Shown here one piece after another: positions 50,261-59,729 of a stretch of 64,000 nucleotides of DNA (positions are counted from its first letter, which is position 1; each line of letters opens with the position of its first letter). This stretch comes from Campylobacter sp. MIT 21-1684 (lineage in GTDB: Bacteria > Campylobacterota > Campylobacteria > Campylobacterales > Campylobacteraceae): the NCBI RefSeq assembly GCF_026241315.1, contig NZ_JAPHNA010000009.1, forward strand, positions 1 to 64,000, given 5' to 3'. The position numbers were made by a program, and so were the translations under genes. Under the pieces are notes generated by a model. The model did no database searches and was not told the origin of the DNA. It saw nothing but the letters and a program-made list of their open reading frames with translations.

Positions 50261-52035
50261 TGAATTTCCATTTTTATAAAAGCAGGAGGCTAATTTTTTT
50301 CTTAATTTGTGATACAGTGTTTTTGAGTCTCTCTTTTTTTTTAGCATTCTCTTTACGTTTTAGTGGAGATATTCCTGATATTTTTTATCAAGGTATGTTA
50401 AAAGCAGGGTTTATTTTGCTTGTTCTTAAGATTATTTTTTTCTTTGTATTGAAAATATATAAAGTGGCTTGGCGTTTCTTTTCTTTGAGTGAAGCAAGAA
50501 AAATTTTTTTCGCTTTAGTCTTAGCAGAATCCTGTTTTTTAATAATTTTCTCTTTTTATGCAGATTTCTTTAATCCTTTTCCAAGAAGTGTAGTGGGAAT
50601 TGATTTTGTCCTTTCTTATATGTTTATAGGTGCTTTAAGGATAAGTAAAAGAATGTTAGTTGATTTTCGACCTTCTCTCACAAAAGAAAGTCAAAATCCG
50701 TGTATCGTTGTAGGTGCAACCTCAAAAGCTTTACATCTATTAAAAGGAGCTAAAGAGGGTTCTTTACATTTGTTTCCTGTAGCCGTTGTTGATGCAAGAA
50801 ATGAACTTTTAGGAACTTATTGTGATAAATTCAAAATTGAAAACAAAACAAAAATTAAAGAATATGTTAAAGATGGAGTGAAAACGGCTATTATTGCTTT
50901 AGAACTCGGACAAGAAGAGCTAAAAAGTTTATTTGAAGAACTTGTGAGCTATGGAATCGCTGATATAAAAATTTTTTCTTTTACAAGAAACAAAGCAAGA
51001 AATATTACCATAGAGGACTTATTAGCAAGAAAACCTAAAGACTTAGATGACAGTGCTGTAGCTGAGTTCCTTAAAAATAAGATTGTTTTAGTAACTGGAG
51101 CGGGTGGGAGTATTGGGAGTGAATTGTGCAAACAGTGTATGAAATTTGGTGCACAACATCTTATAATGGTCGAACATAGTGAATTTAACTTATATAAAAT
51201 CAATGAACAATTAAGTGCTTTTTCAAAAAAAATTACCCCAATAATGCTTAGCATTTTAGACGAAAAAGCTCTAGATGAATTGCTTAGGCGAACAAAACCT
51301 GATTTAATTTTACACGCAGCAGCATACAAACATGTACCTTTATGCGAAAAAAATCCACATTCAGCTCTACTCAATAATATTTTTGGTACAAAAATTCTCA
51401 CAGATTTAGCAAAGAAAAATGGAGTAAAAAAATTTGTAATGATTAGCACAGATAAAGCGGTACGTCCGACAAGTATTATGGGCTGTTCTAAAAGAGTGTG
51501 CGAACTTTATACTTTAGGCTGTAATGATACGAATTTTGAAGTTGCTTGCGTACGTTTTGGAAATGTTTTAGGTTCTAGTGGAAGTGTCATTCCTAAATTT
51601 CAAGAACAGATCGCAACTAATAAAGCTCTTACCGTAACACATCCTGATATAGTACGGTATTTTATGCTTGTAAGCGAAGCTGTACAGCTTGTTTTACAAG
51701 CAAGTGCTATTGCCAAAGGTGGAGAGCTTTTTGTACTTGATATGGGAGAACCGGTAAAGATTTTAGATTTGGCTAAAAAAATGCTTGTTTTATCAAATCG
51801 TCAAGATTTACCAATCAAAATCACAGGATTGCGCCCCGGTGAAAAACTCTTCGAAGAACTTTTAATCGATAAAAACGATGTGCAAACAAAATATGAAAGC
51901 ATCTTCGTTGCAAAAAATGAGACAATAGATATGCAAATTCTCAATGCTCAAATACAACAATTAAAAAATGAAAAAGAAATTGAAACAGTATTAAAAGAAA
52001 TTGTTCCAGAATTTCAACACAATAAAGGAAAATAA
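50260..52035 (+). CDS. pglF: UDP-GlcNAc 4,6-dehydratase (membrane-bound)
   Basis: First committed step of diNAcBac synthesis. It has 591 residues: four N-terminal membrane helices (to about 130), a Rossmann-like middle domain ([17 protein letters not shown]), and an SDR catalytic domain from about 270 with the NAD motif [15 protein letters not shown] (about 278-292), [14 protein letters not shown] (about 396-409) and the family's DK/E catalytic residues in place of the usual Tyr. It competes with PseB for UDP-GlcNAc. The stop is followed after one base by the pglG ATG. Confidence 0.95.
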
Positions 52036-52036
52036 A

Positions 52037-52933
52037 ATGTTTATAAAAGATATACAAAGATTTGAAGACAATCGCGACAAAGTGAATGCGTATATGACTT
52101 ACATTCTAACAAAAAATATACCTAATAAATTACCTGATATTCATCTTCAAAGTATTAAAACAGCTTTAGATAAAATTGCTCACGAAATTTCAGTTTTTGA
52201 TGCATTATATATACTAGATACTTCGGGAAGACAAATAGAAAATATCATTGCCTTAAAAAAAGAATATGAAATTGGAGAAGGAGAAGACAGAAGTGCTAGA
52301 GCATATTTTTACAGAGCAGTTAAACTAAGACGTTGTATTCTAAGCGATCCTTATCCTTCAAATTTAAACAATGAACTCTGTGTAACTGCTTCGATGCCAA
52401 TTTACAACGATAAAGACATTTTGCTTTTTGTGGTTTGTATTGATATTAAACTTGAAGATATTTTAAAACTTATTCAAGCTGGGAATTTTGAATTTGTCTT
52501 TTTGCAATTTAGTCGTTTCGTGTATTGTTGTTTTGCTTTAGTACTTTTCACAATTACTTGTTTTCTGTTTCAAAAAGGTCTTTTTGGTCTCTTTGGAAGT
52601 TCTAATATAGGAATTCAAGAGATGTTTGAAAGTACAATAGCTATCACTTTGGCTTTGGCTATTTTTGATTTGGCTAAAACTATTATAGAAGAAGAGGTTC
52701 TGGGAAAAATAAAAAAAGAGACAAATGGAATTCAAAAAACTATGGTACGATTTTTAGGTTCTATTATAATAGCCCTAGCTATAGAAGCTTTAATGTTGGT
52801 ATTTAAATTAGCTATAAGCGATCTGTCTCAAATGATTTATGTTATTTATCTTATAATTGGTGTTACCTTACTTCTAGCAGGCCTTAGTATGTATTTATTT
52901 GCAATTAAATATAAAAATAATACTATTTTATAA
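52037..52933 (+). CDS. pglG: PglG membrane protein with Cache-like sensor domain
   Basis: A conserved member of the pgl operon with no proven part in glycan assembly. The 298-residue protein begins with a region (about 35-150) that reads like a PDC/Cache ligand-binding domain: ALYILDTSGRQI, then RSARAYFYRAV, CILSDPYPS, and VTASMPIYNDKDIL ending in FVVCIDI. Four hydrophobic helices follow (about 165-290). No kinase, methyl-accepting or cyclase domain is attached. I chose the ATG at 52037, after AAAGGAAAA, over an in-frame codon at 52001 inside pglF. cheY follows after a promoter. Confidence 0.85.
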   Translation: MFIKDIQRFEDNRDKVNAYMTYILTKNIPNKLPDIHLQSIKTALDKIAHEISVFDALYILDTSGRQIENIIALKKEYEIGEGEDRSARAYFYRAVKLRRCILSDPYPSNLNNELCVTASMPIYNDKDILLFVVCIDIKLEDILKLIQAGNFEFVFLQFSRFVYCCFALVLFTITCFLFQKGLFGLFGSSNIGIQEMFESTIAITLALAIFDLAKTIIEEEVLGKIKKETNGIQKTMVRFLGSIIIALAIEALMLVFKLAISDLSQMIYVIYLIIGVTLLLAGLSMYLFAIKYKNNTIL

Positions 52934-52952
52934 GAGATTAAATAAAAAATGC

Positions 52953-52958
52953 TATAAT
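52953..52958 (+). promoter_or_regulatory. -10 box of cheY
   Basis: TATAAT in GCTATAATTC, 74-79 bases before the cheY ATG, in the 98-base gap after pglG. It marks the likely end of the pgl transcript and start of a cheY-prmA-ftsH-psd-pssA unit. Confidence 0.5.
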
Positions 52959-53031
52959 TCTCAACATAAAAATTTCAGTATTAATTTAAGATAAAAAGTA
53001 AATTATTGAAAATTTGAAAAAGGATAAAATT

Positions 53032-53424
53032 ATGAAATTGCTAGTTGTTGATGACAGTTCTACTATGAGAAGGATTATTAAAAATACTTTGGCAAGGTTA
53101 GGACATAATGACGTTCTTGAAGCAGAACACGGAGTTGAAGCCTGGGATTTGCTTGGAGCAAATGAGGATATAAAGGTTTTAATAACCGACTGGAATATGC
53201 CTGAAATGAATGGTCTTGAGCTTGTTAAAAAAGTGCGTGCTGAAAAAAAATATGAAGATATGCCAATTATTATGGTTACAACAGAAGGCGGAAAAGCTGA
53301 AGTTATCACTGCTTTAAAAGCCGGTGTAAATAATTATATAGTCAAACCTTTTACTCCACAAGTTTTAAAAGAAAAACTTGAAGATGTTTTAGGTGTCGGT
53401 AGTGGAGAAATTCTAGCCGAATAA
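53032..53424 (+). CDS. cheY: chemotaxis response regulator CheY
   Basis: Single-domain receiver that, when phosphorylated by CheA, binds the flagellar motor switch. It has 130 residues. The acid pocket is Asp7-Asp8 in LLVVDDSSTMRRI, the phospho-acceptor is Asp53 in ITDWNMPEMNG, followed by the switch Thr in MVTTEGG and the conserved Lys in NYIVKPFTP (about 103). The ATG at 53032 follows AAAAAGGATAAAATT; an in-frame TTG at 53014 is less likely. It is followed by prmA and ftsH, an arrangement conserved in C. jejuni. Confidence 0.97.
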   Translation: MKLLVVDDSSTMRRIIKNTLARLGHNDVLEAEHGVEAWDLLGANEDIKVLITDWNMPEMNGLELVKKVRAEKKYEDMPIIMVTTEGGKAEVITALKAGVNNYIVKPFTPQVLKEKLEDVLGVGSGEILAE

Positions 53425-53444
53425 ACCCATCTTTGAAATTTAAA

Positions 53445-54299
53445 ATGCGAAAAAATTATTATGAACTGTTTGTTGAGGTCGAACAATCATACAAAACACT
53501 GTTTCTTGATTTTATTTTTGATTTAGGTATCCAAGCTGTAGAAGAAAAAAATAATGGTATTTATGTACGCTCAAATGATAAGCTTGATAAACTCTCTTGG
53601 GCTTTAGATATTTTTAGTGAAAAGCTTTTGGGGCAAAAAGACTTTTACGAAGACAAAAAAAGTATTATTTTGCAAAAAACACTCGAAAAAAAAGAAAATA
53701 AAAATTGGATAGAAGAATATAAAAAGAGTATAAAACCTCTCCTTATTGATACAATTTACATTCATACTACTTGGCAAAAACCGAAAAAAAATTATCTTAA
53801 TATAATAATTGACCCTGCATTAGCTTTTGGTTCCGGACACCACGAAAGTACATATTCTTGTCTTAAACTTTTACAACGTTTTGCAAAAAAAAAATTAAAA
53901 GTTTTAGATCTCGGCTGTGGAAGTGGGATTTTAGGTATTGCTATGGCAAAATTAGGCTGTAAAGTTGAACTATGTGATACAGATGAAGAGGCGGTTGCAA
54001 GTTCTTTAAAAAACGCAAAACTTAACAAAGTCGAATTTGACAGAATTTGGCAAGGTTCTATAAATGAAACTCAACAAAAATATCATATCATAATCGCTAA
54101 TATCACTGCAGATATTCTTTTGATTTTAGAAAAAGATATTAAAAGATGTTTAAGTGAGAATGCTATACTTATACTTTCTGGTATTTTAGATAAATACAAA
54201 CAAAGAGTGGAAGAAAAATTTAACACTCTGGAACTTCTTGAAAGCACTCAAGTTAATGAATGGATCAGTTTAGTTTATACAAACAAAGGAAAACAATGA
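53445..54299 (+). CDS. prmA: ribosomal protein L11 methyltransferase
   Basis: SAM-dependent trimethylation of ribosomal protein L11. It has 284 residues: an N-terminal L11-recognition domain, then the methyltransferase core with DPALAFGSGHHEST (about 124-137), the SAM loop VLDLGCGSGILGIAMA (about 154-169), and NPPY-like IIANITADILL (about 214-224), typical of PrmA. The start at 53445 (ATG) is chosen over a TTG at 53433 because it matches the family N-terminus. Its stop overlaps the ftsH ATG as ATGA. Confidence 0.94.
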   Translation: MRKNYYELFVEVEQSYKTLFLDFIFDLGIQAVEEKNNGIYVRSNDKLDKLSWALDIFSEKLLGQKDFYEDKKSIILQKTLEKKENKNWIEEYKKSIKPLLIDTIYIHTTWQKPKKNYLNIIIDPALAFGSGHHESTYSCLKLLQRFAKKKLKVLDLGCGSGILGIAMAKLGCKVELCDTDEEAVASSLKNAKLNKVEFDRIWQGSINETQQKYHIIIANITADILLILEKDIKRCLSENAILILSGILDKYKQRVEEKFNTLELLESTQVNEWISLVYTNKGKQ

Positions 54300-56245
54300 A
54301 TAAAAACAACAATATTCCAAATAATTCTAAAGGCAATCCGCAAAACAATAATTTTTTTAATAAAAATCCTATTTTTCTATTTGCGATTTTTGCTATTGTT
54401 ATGGTGATTATTTTTAAAGGTTTTTTTGATAATGGAGCTTCTTTTGGCAGTGGTTTAACAGGGAGTGAAACAAGTAAAAATATCGCCTATTCAGAACTTA
54501 AAAGACTGATAGAAAGTGGGCAAATTACTCAAGTGAGTATAGGACAAAGCACTGTAAAAGCAGTCTCTTCATCACACAATACCATTTACACAGCAAAGAA
54601 AGTGAATGATCCTGAACTTGTAAGTCTGCTTGATAGTAAAAATATTGCTTATGGAGCATACTCTGAAACAAATTGGTTCACTGATATACTTTTTTCTTGG
54701 GTTTTGCCTGTTTTTATTTTCTTTGGAATTTGGATGCTTTTAGCATCGCGTATGCAAAAAAATATGGGGGGTTCTATACTTGGAATAGGGAGTTCAAAAA
54801 AACTTGTCAATTCAGAAAAACCTAAAGTGAAATTTAATGATGTTGCCGGAGTTGAAGAGGCAAAAGAAGAGGTAAAGGAAATTGTAGATTTTCTTAAATT
54901 CCCTGAAAGATATATTAAACTTGGAGCAAAGATTCCAAAAGGACTTTTACTTGTAGGACCTCCGGGTACAGGAAAAACTCTTTTAGCAAAAGCTGTTGCT
55001 GGAGAAGCTGATGTACCTTTTTTTAGTGTTTCTGGATCAAGTTTTATTGAGATGTTTGTAGGAGTAGGAGCAAGTCGTGTAAGAGACTTATTTGAAAATG
55101 CTAAAAAAGAGGCACCTGCCATTGTTTTTATTGATGAAATTGATGCTATTGGTAAAAGTCGTGCCGCAAGTGGTATGATGGGCGGAAATGATGAAAGAGA
55201 GCAAACTTTAAACCAACTTTTAGCTGAAATGGATGGCTTTGGGACAGAAAGCTCTCCTGTTATTGTTTTGGCTGCAACAAACAGACCCGAAGTTTTAGAT
55301 GCTGCACTTTTAAGACCCGGACGTTTTGACAGACAAGTTTTAGTTGATAAACCTGACTTTAAGGGCAGGTGTGAAATTCTCAAAGTGCATATGAAAGATG
55401 TGAAAATTTCACCTGAAGTAAAAATTGAAAATATTGCAAGACTCACAGCAGGACTTGCTGGGGCAGATTTGGCAAATATAATTAATGAAGCTGCTCTTCT
55501 TGCAGGAAGAGACTCAAAAAAATATGTAGAGCAAAATGATCTTGTTGAAGCTGTAGAAAGAGCTATTGCAGGACTTGAGAAAAAATCTCGACGTATCAAT
55601 GATAAAGAAAAAAGAATAGTCACATATCACGAATGTGGTCACGCTTTGATAGCAGAGACAACAAAAGGTGCAAAAAAAGTAAGCAAGGTTTCAGTAATTC
55701 CTAGGGGACTAGCTGCACTTGGTTATACCTTAAACACTCCAGAAGAAAATAAATTTTTAATGCAAAAACACGAACTTATAGCAGAAGTAGATGTGCTTTT
55801 AGGCGGTCGTGCAGCAGAAGAAGTTTTTATAGGTGAAATTTCAACAGGGGCAAGCAATGATCTAGAACGTGCCACAGACATTATCAAGGCTATGATTTCT
55901 ATGTATGGTATGAGTGAAATAGCTGGACTTATGGTGCTTGAAAAACAAAGAAATACTTTTTTAAATGGCGGACAAACTATTAAGGATTATTCTGAAAAAA
56001 TGGCTGAATCTTTAGATGATTATGTTAAAAAAACCTTAGATGAAAGGTATGCAAATGTTAAGCAAACCTTAACTCTTTATAAAGGTGCAATTGAAACTAT
56101 GGTAAGTGCTTTATATGAAGAGGAAACTATTGAAGGAACAAAAGTCAGAGAGATTATTCAAGAATTTGAAAATGACAATAGCTTACCAAGTCGTTTGCAA
56201 ATTATTGATGAAGATACTAGAAAAGAAGTTAAAGAAGAAGTGTGA
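54296..56245 (+). CDS. ftsH: ATP-dependent membrane zinc metalloprotease FtsH
   Basis: Degrades misassembled membrane proteins and regulatory proteins at the inner membrane as a hexamer. It has 649 residues: an Asn-rich N-terminal tail (about 1-25), TM1 (about 26-45), periplasmic domain, TM2 (about 137-155), AAA domain with Walker A GPPGTGKT (about 220-227), Walker B IVFIDEIDAIG, the second-region LLRPGRFDR, and the zinc site HECGH (about 445-449). The ATG at 54296 overlaps the prmA stop; the longer frame from 54260 lies within prmA. The periplasmic domain is about 90 residues. Confidence 0.97.
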   Translation: MNKNNNIPNNSKGNPQNNNFFNKNPIFLFAIFAIVMVIIFKGFFDNGASFGSGLTGSETSKNIAYSELKRLIESGQITQVSIGQSTVKAVSSSHNTIYTAKKVNDPELVSLLDSKNIAYGAYSETNWFTDILFSWVLPVFIFFGIWMLLASRMQKNMGGSILGIGSSKKLVNSEKPKVKFNDVAGVEEAKEEVKEIVDFLKFPERYIKLGAKIPKGLLLVGPPGTGKTLLAKAVAGEADVPFFSVSGSSFIEMFVGVGASRVRDLFENAKKEAPAIVFIDEIDAIGKSRAASGMMGGNDEREQTLNQLLAEMDGFGTESSPVIVLAATNRPEVLDAALLRPGRFDRQVLVDKPDFKGRCEILKVHMKDVKISPEVKIENIARLTAGLAGADLANIINEAALLAGRDSKKYVEQNDLVEAVERAIAGLEKKSRRINDKEKRIVTYHECGHALIAETTKGAKKVSKVSVIPRGLAALGYTLNTPEENKFLMQKHELIAEVDVLLGGRAAEEVFIGEISTGASNDLERATDIIKAMISMYGMSEIAGLMVLEKQRNTFLNGGQTIKDYSEKMAESLDDYVKKTLDERYANVKQTLTLYKGAIETMVSALYEEETIEGTKVREIIQEFENDNSLPSRLQIIDEDTRKEVKEEV

Positions 56246-56850
56246 TGAAAAGATATATAGCAAAGGAAGGTTACAACAGCATAATTATTGCTTTGGCTGT
56301 CTTTCTTTTGTTTTGGATTTTTTATAGTTTTTCTTTTTTTCTTTTTTTTATAGTATTATTTCTTTTGTTTTTATTTCGAAAACCGCAATTTTCTTTTTCA
56401 CATTTTGATAAAAAAGCTCTTATAGCTCCTGTATCTGGGAAAATAGTAAAGTTAGAAAATGTTTTTCATAAAGAATTGGGTGATTGCATAGAACTTCAAA
56501 TCAAAAATGCTTTCTATGATGTGGGTATCCTAAATGCTCCTTGCGAAATGGAAATCACGCAACTTGATTTCAAACACGGACTTTTTTTATGCTATAGACT
56601 CCCGCAGTTTTTAAATGAAAGACTTTCTATTGTTGCTACAACAAATGAACAAAAAATTGTCCTTTGTATTTATGGTGGTTCAATGCAAAGAAAGATACAT
56701 TTTAATGCTAATTCCAAACTTGCAATAGGAGATATTATAGGCTTTTCTCTCAATTCTTCCTTAAGTATTTTTCTACCTCGAAACACTCGCTTACTTGTCA
56801 ATGGAGGCGATCAACTTAAGTACGGAACTTTGCTTGGCTATCTCTCTTAA
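56245..56850 (+). CDS. psd: phosphatidylserine decarboxylase-related membrane protein
   Basis: Makes phosphatidylethanolamine from phosphatidylserine in the Psd family; adjacency to pssA supports that role. It has 201 residues: two close N-terminal hydrophobic segments (about 13-47), then LIAPVSGKIVKLENV (about 63-77), FYDVGILNAPCEMEITQLDF (about 94-113) and a C-terminal part LNSSLSIFLPRNTRLLVNGG. In archaeal-type Psd enzymes the self-cleavage site is Gly-Ser in this region (as in FGSRVDVYLP); here I read Asn-Ser-Ser at the same place. The ATG at 56245 shares one base with the ftsH stop. Confidence 0.8.
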   Translation: MKRYIAKEGYNSIIIALAVFLLFWIFYSFSFFLFFIVLFLLFLFRKPQFSFSHFDKKALIAPVSGKIVKLENVFHKELGDCIELQIKNAFYDVGILNAPCEMEITQLDFKHGLFLCYRLPQFLNERLSIVATTNEQKIVLCIYGGSMQRKIHFNANSKLAIGDIIGFSLNSSLSIFLPRNTRLLVNGGDQLKYGTLLGYLS

Positions 56851-56859
56851 AGGAAAAAT

Positions 56860-57576
56860 ATGCAAAGCAAACCGCAACTTATTTATATCTTGCCAAATCT
56901 CTTTACAGCGGCTTCAGCTTTTTTAGGCGTGGTGTCCATCATTGCTTCTTTAGAAAAAAATTATCAAGAAGCATTAGTCTATATTTTACTGTCTCTGCTT
57001 TGCGATGGGCTTGATGGACGTGTTGCCAGACTTACAAAAACGACTTCTAAGTTCGGAGTTGAATTTGATTCTTTGTCAGATTTAGTTGCCTTTGGAGTAG
57101 CTCCAGCTATACTTTTTTATACGTCTATAGGAATCCATTTTGGAAAACTTGGTTCTCTTATTGCTGCTTTTTTTGTAGTTTTTGGTGCTATTCGTTTAGC
57201 AAGATTTAATGTTACAACAGGTACTTACGAGCCCTCTGTTTTCATAGGACTTCCTATACCTACTGCAGCAATAGTAAGTGCTATTTGGACTTTTTCGTAC
57301 TTAAATTATGATTTTTTAAAGTCTTATGGAGTGATTTTTCTTATCTTGCAAGCTGTTTTAGGATTATTAATGGTAAGCAATATACGTTATCCTAGTTTTA
57401 AAAAACTTGATTTCAACCGCTCAAGCGTACTGAAAGTTTTAATCATCTTAATGATTATTGTTTCATTCTTCTATCTTTACCCTTTAGAAAGCTTGGTTAT
57501 TTTGGCAAGCCTTTATGTTCTTTATGGCATAGTAAGAGTACTTTATACCATACTTTTTAAAATAGTAAAAAAATAA
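56860..57576 (+). CDS. pssA: CDP-diacylglycerol-serine O-phosphatidyltransferase
   Basis: Forms phosphatidylserine from CDP-diacylglycerol and serine in the inner membrane, feeding Psd. It has 238 residues with about eight membrane helices. The CDP-alcohol phosphotransferase signature DGX2ARX8GX3DX3D is present as DGLDGRVARLTKTTSKFGVE followed by FDSLSD (about residues 46-71; the second position reads RVAR). It lies 9 bases after the psd gene behind AAAGGAAA. Together the two genes make phosphatidylethanolamine. Confidence 0.94.
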   Translation: MQSKPQLIYILPNLFTAASAFLGVVSIIASLEKNYQEALVYILLSLLCDGLDGRVARLTKTTSKFGVEFDSLSDLVAFGVAPAILFYTSIGIHFGKLGSLIAAFFVVFGAIRLARFNVTTGTYEPSVFIGLPIPTAAIVSAIWTFSYLNYDFLKSYGVIFLILQAVLGLLMVSNIRYPSFKKLDFNRSSVLKVLIILMIIVSFFYLYPLESLVILASLYVLYGIVRVLYTILFKIVKK

Positions 57577-57639
57577 AATGATACATACTTTCAAGGTAAA
57601 TACTACTTAAATCCCAAGCAAAATTTAATTTTCATTCAT

Positions 57640-57645
57640 TATAAT
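57640..57645 (+). promoter_or_regulatory. -10 box of the Pit permease gene
   Basis: TATAAT lies between the inverted arms ATTCA and TGAAT (57633-57649), 66-71 bases before the chosen ATG. The arms could be an operator, but with only 5 bp each this is weak. Confidence 0.4.
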
Positions 57646-57710
57646 TGAATGTTATTTCTTACGGTCATTTTTGTTCAAATAACAAACATAAAAAAATAAA
57701 AGGTTTTACC

Positions 57711-59237
57711 ATGCAAAAAGACAATCTCATTGCCTTTAGTATTTTCCTTATCAGTGTTTTAGCTTTTATAATTTGGGGTTTTAGTTTTATTAATGGAAAT
57801 GGACTAATACTTTTTATACTCGCCTCACTCTTTGGCATATTTATGGCTTTTAATATAGGTGGCAACGATGTTGCAAATTCTTTTGGTACAAGCGTTGGAG
57901 CAAAAACAGTTACAATAAAACAAGCTCTTATTATAGCAGCAGTTTTTGAACTCAGTGGAGCTATTTTTGCAGGTGCAGAAGTAACAAGGACTATTCGCAG
58001 CGGTATAGTTTCTTTTCCTATTGAACTCAATCCTATGCTTTTTGTAGCTATTATGTTGGCAGCTTTGTTAAGTTCTGGAGTTTGGATTTTTATAGCAACA
58101 AAAAAAGGTTTGCCTGTATCAACAACACACAGCATAATCGGTGGAATAGTAGGTGCAAGTCTTATGATGGGACTTTTACAATTTAATGGTACTGATACAC
58201 TTTCTATGGTCAAATGGGAAGGAATTGTAAAAATAGCTATTAGTTGGATTGTCTCACCGCTTTTAGGTGGCGTGGTTTCGTATTTGATTTATTCTTACAT
58301 TAATAAAAAGATTCTGAAACCTACCGAAAATGCAAGTGAAAAACTCAAAAGCATCAAAGAGGAAAAAAAGAAATTCAAAGAAAAATACTTTCATTCCTTA
58401 AAAAACAAATCAAAAGAAGAGCAAATTAAAGAACTCTCTGCTATAGTTTTAGATGATGAAGATCAAGAAAATGGTTTGTATAAAAATAAAATTAAAGAAT
58501 TTAAAGAACAAGAAAAAAGTATAGATATTTATTCTCTCTTAAAAACTCATGTTCCTATTATTGCTGCTTTAGCTTCTGCCATCATAACAATGATGTTTTT
58601 ATTCAAGGGTTTAAAAAATGTAAATGTCTTAGATATTTTACAGAATTTTTGGATTATAGGTATTTTAAGCTCACTTGCTTATGTAGTAACCTTTGCTATA
58701 GTAAATATTGTTAAGAAAACAGAACCCAATAAAACTATAAACAGGATTTTCTCTTGGTTTCAAATTTTTACTGCTTCAAGTTTTGCTTTTTCTCATGGAG
58801 CAAATGATATTGCCAATGCTATAGGACCATTTGCTGCTATTTTAGATGTATTAAAAAATGGCACTATCAATAAGACCGCTCCTGTTCCTTTTGCAGCGTT
58901 AGCTATGTTTGGCGTAGCTTTAGTTATAGGTTTATGGTTTGTAGGGAAAGAAGTTATTACCACTGTTGGCTCAAAACTTGCAAATATCAATCCCACAACA
59001 GGATTTAGTGCTGAACTTGGTGCAAGTATAGTAATACTTTTAGCAACACAATTTGGCATTCCTGTAAGCTCAACACATATACTCATCGGTGCTGTTTTAG
59101 GAATAGGCTTGTATAATAAAAATGCAAATTGGGTGCTTATGAAACCGATAGGCTTGGCATGGGTTATTACTTTGCCTGTTGCTGGTTTAATATCAGCTGG
59201 TGTTTTCGTGTGCTTTAAACTTGCTTTGGGAATTTAA
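57711..59237 (+). CDS. Pit-family inorganic phosphate permease
   Basis: A low-affinity phosphate (metal-phosphate) proton symporter of the inner membrane with 508 residues. The two inverted repeats of the family are both present: GGNDVANSFGTSVGAKT near residue 48 and HGANDIANAIGPFAA near 363. A long charged cytoplasmic loop (about 205-285, Lys/Glu-rich) joins the halves. The ATG at 57711 follows AAAAGGTTTTACC; the longer frame starting 57645 begins inside the promoter and is rejected. It overlaps the convergent HIT gene by 4 bases. C. jejuni has one such permease elsewhere on its map. Confidence 0.92.
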   Translation: MQKDNLIAFSIFLISVLAFIIWGFSFINGNGLILFILASLFGIFMAFNIGGNDVANSFGTSVGAKTVTIKQALIIAAVFELSGAIFAGAEVTRTIRSGIVSFPIELNPMLFVAIMLAALLSSGVWIFIATKKGLPVSTTHSIIGGIVGASLMMGLLQFNGTDTLSMVKWEGIVKIAISWIVSPLLGGVVSYLIYSYINKKILKPTENASEKLKSIKEEKKKFKEKYFHSLKNKSKEEQIKELSAIVLDDEDQENGLYKNKIKEFKEQEKSIDIYSLLKTHVPIIAALASAIITMMFLFKGLKNVNVLDILQNFWIIGILSSLAYVVTFAIVNIVKKTEPNKTINRIFSWFQIFTASSFAFSHGANDIANAIGPFAAILDVLKNGTINKTAPVPFAALAMFGVALVIGLWFVGKEVITTVGSKLANINPTTGFSAELGASIVILLATQFGIPVSSTHILIGAVLGIGLYNKNANWVLMKPIGLAWVITLPVAGLISAGVFVCFKLALGI

Positions 59238-59728
59238 AAAATTCCAGCCAAAGAGCGAAAAGCCTGCGATAATGTATCATACATTTGCTTGCTATCATTA
59301 CCATAAACTCTCGTTTGTGCTATAGTAGTAATAAAATTTGTGTCTCCTTTATAACGAGGCACAAGATGATAATGACAATGTGGTGCTATCCCAGCACCCG
59401 CATCAGTGCTTAAATTCATACCTATGTTCACCCCACTTGCACAAAGCTCTTTTTTAAGAATCCTCACCCCTAAACGTACAAAATGACTCATTTCTTGCCA
59501 AGTTTGTTCATTTAAATTCTCAATATGCTCCTCGTGTATATAAGGGATAATCATAAAATGCCCCGGAGAGTAAGGAAAACGATTCATCACGCCAAAACAT
59601 TTAGAACTACGAAAGAGTACCCCAAGCCCTTCATCATTTTTCGTTTCTTTTGCACAGATACAAAAAGGGCATTCTTTACCTTTTTGCTTAAAATATTCAC
59701 TCCGCCAAGGTGCATACAAATACTGCAT
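59234..59728 (-). CDS. HIT-family nucleotide hydrolase/transferase
   Basis: A 164-residue histidine-triad protein, closest in style to the FHIT/Ap4A-phosphorylase-like branch. The triad is HCHYHLVPR (about residues 113-121). Before it lie PYSPGHFMIIPYIHEEHIEN (about 52-71), with the nucleotide-binding Pro/His residues, and CPFCIC (about 19-24), which pairs with a His to bind zinc in this branch. The ATG at 59728 lies one base after the trpC stop; a GTG at 59737 inside trpC is the alternative. Substrate not known; Cj0499 is the likely C. jejuni equivalent, from memory. Confidence 0.88.
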   Translation of the reverse strand: MQYLYAPWRSEYFKQKGKECPFCICAKETKNDEGLGVLFRSSKCFGVMNRFPYSPGHFMIIPYIHEEHIENLNEQTWQEMSHFVRLGVRILKKELCASGVNIGMNLSTDAGAGIAPHCHYHLVPRYKGDTNFITTIAQTRVYGNDSKQMYDTLSQAFRSLAGIF

Positions 59729-59729
59729 T

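Noticed and set aside
50949-51449. 166-codon antisense frame inside pglF
   Set aside because: Shadow of the SDR domain coding sequence, no start signal.
54649-55623. 324-codon open frame antisense to ftsH
   Set aside because: It is the complement of a highly conserved coding region, has no ribosome site and shows no protein-family pattern; long antisense frames are expected opposite biased codons.
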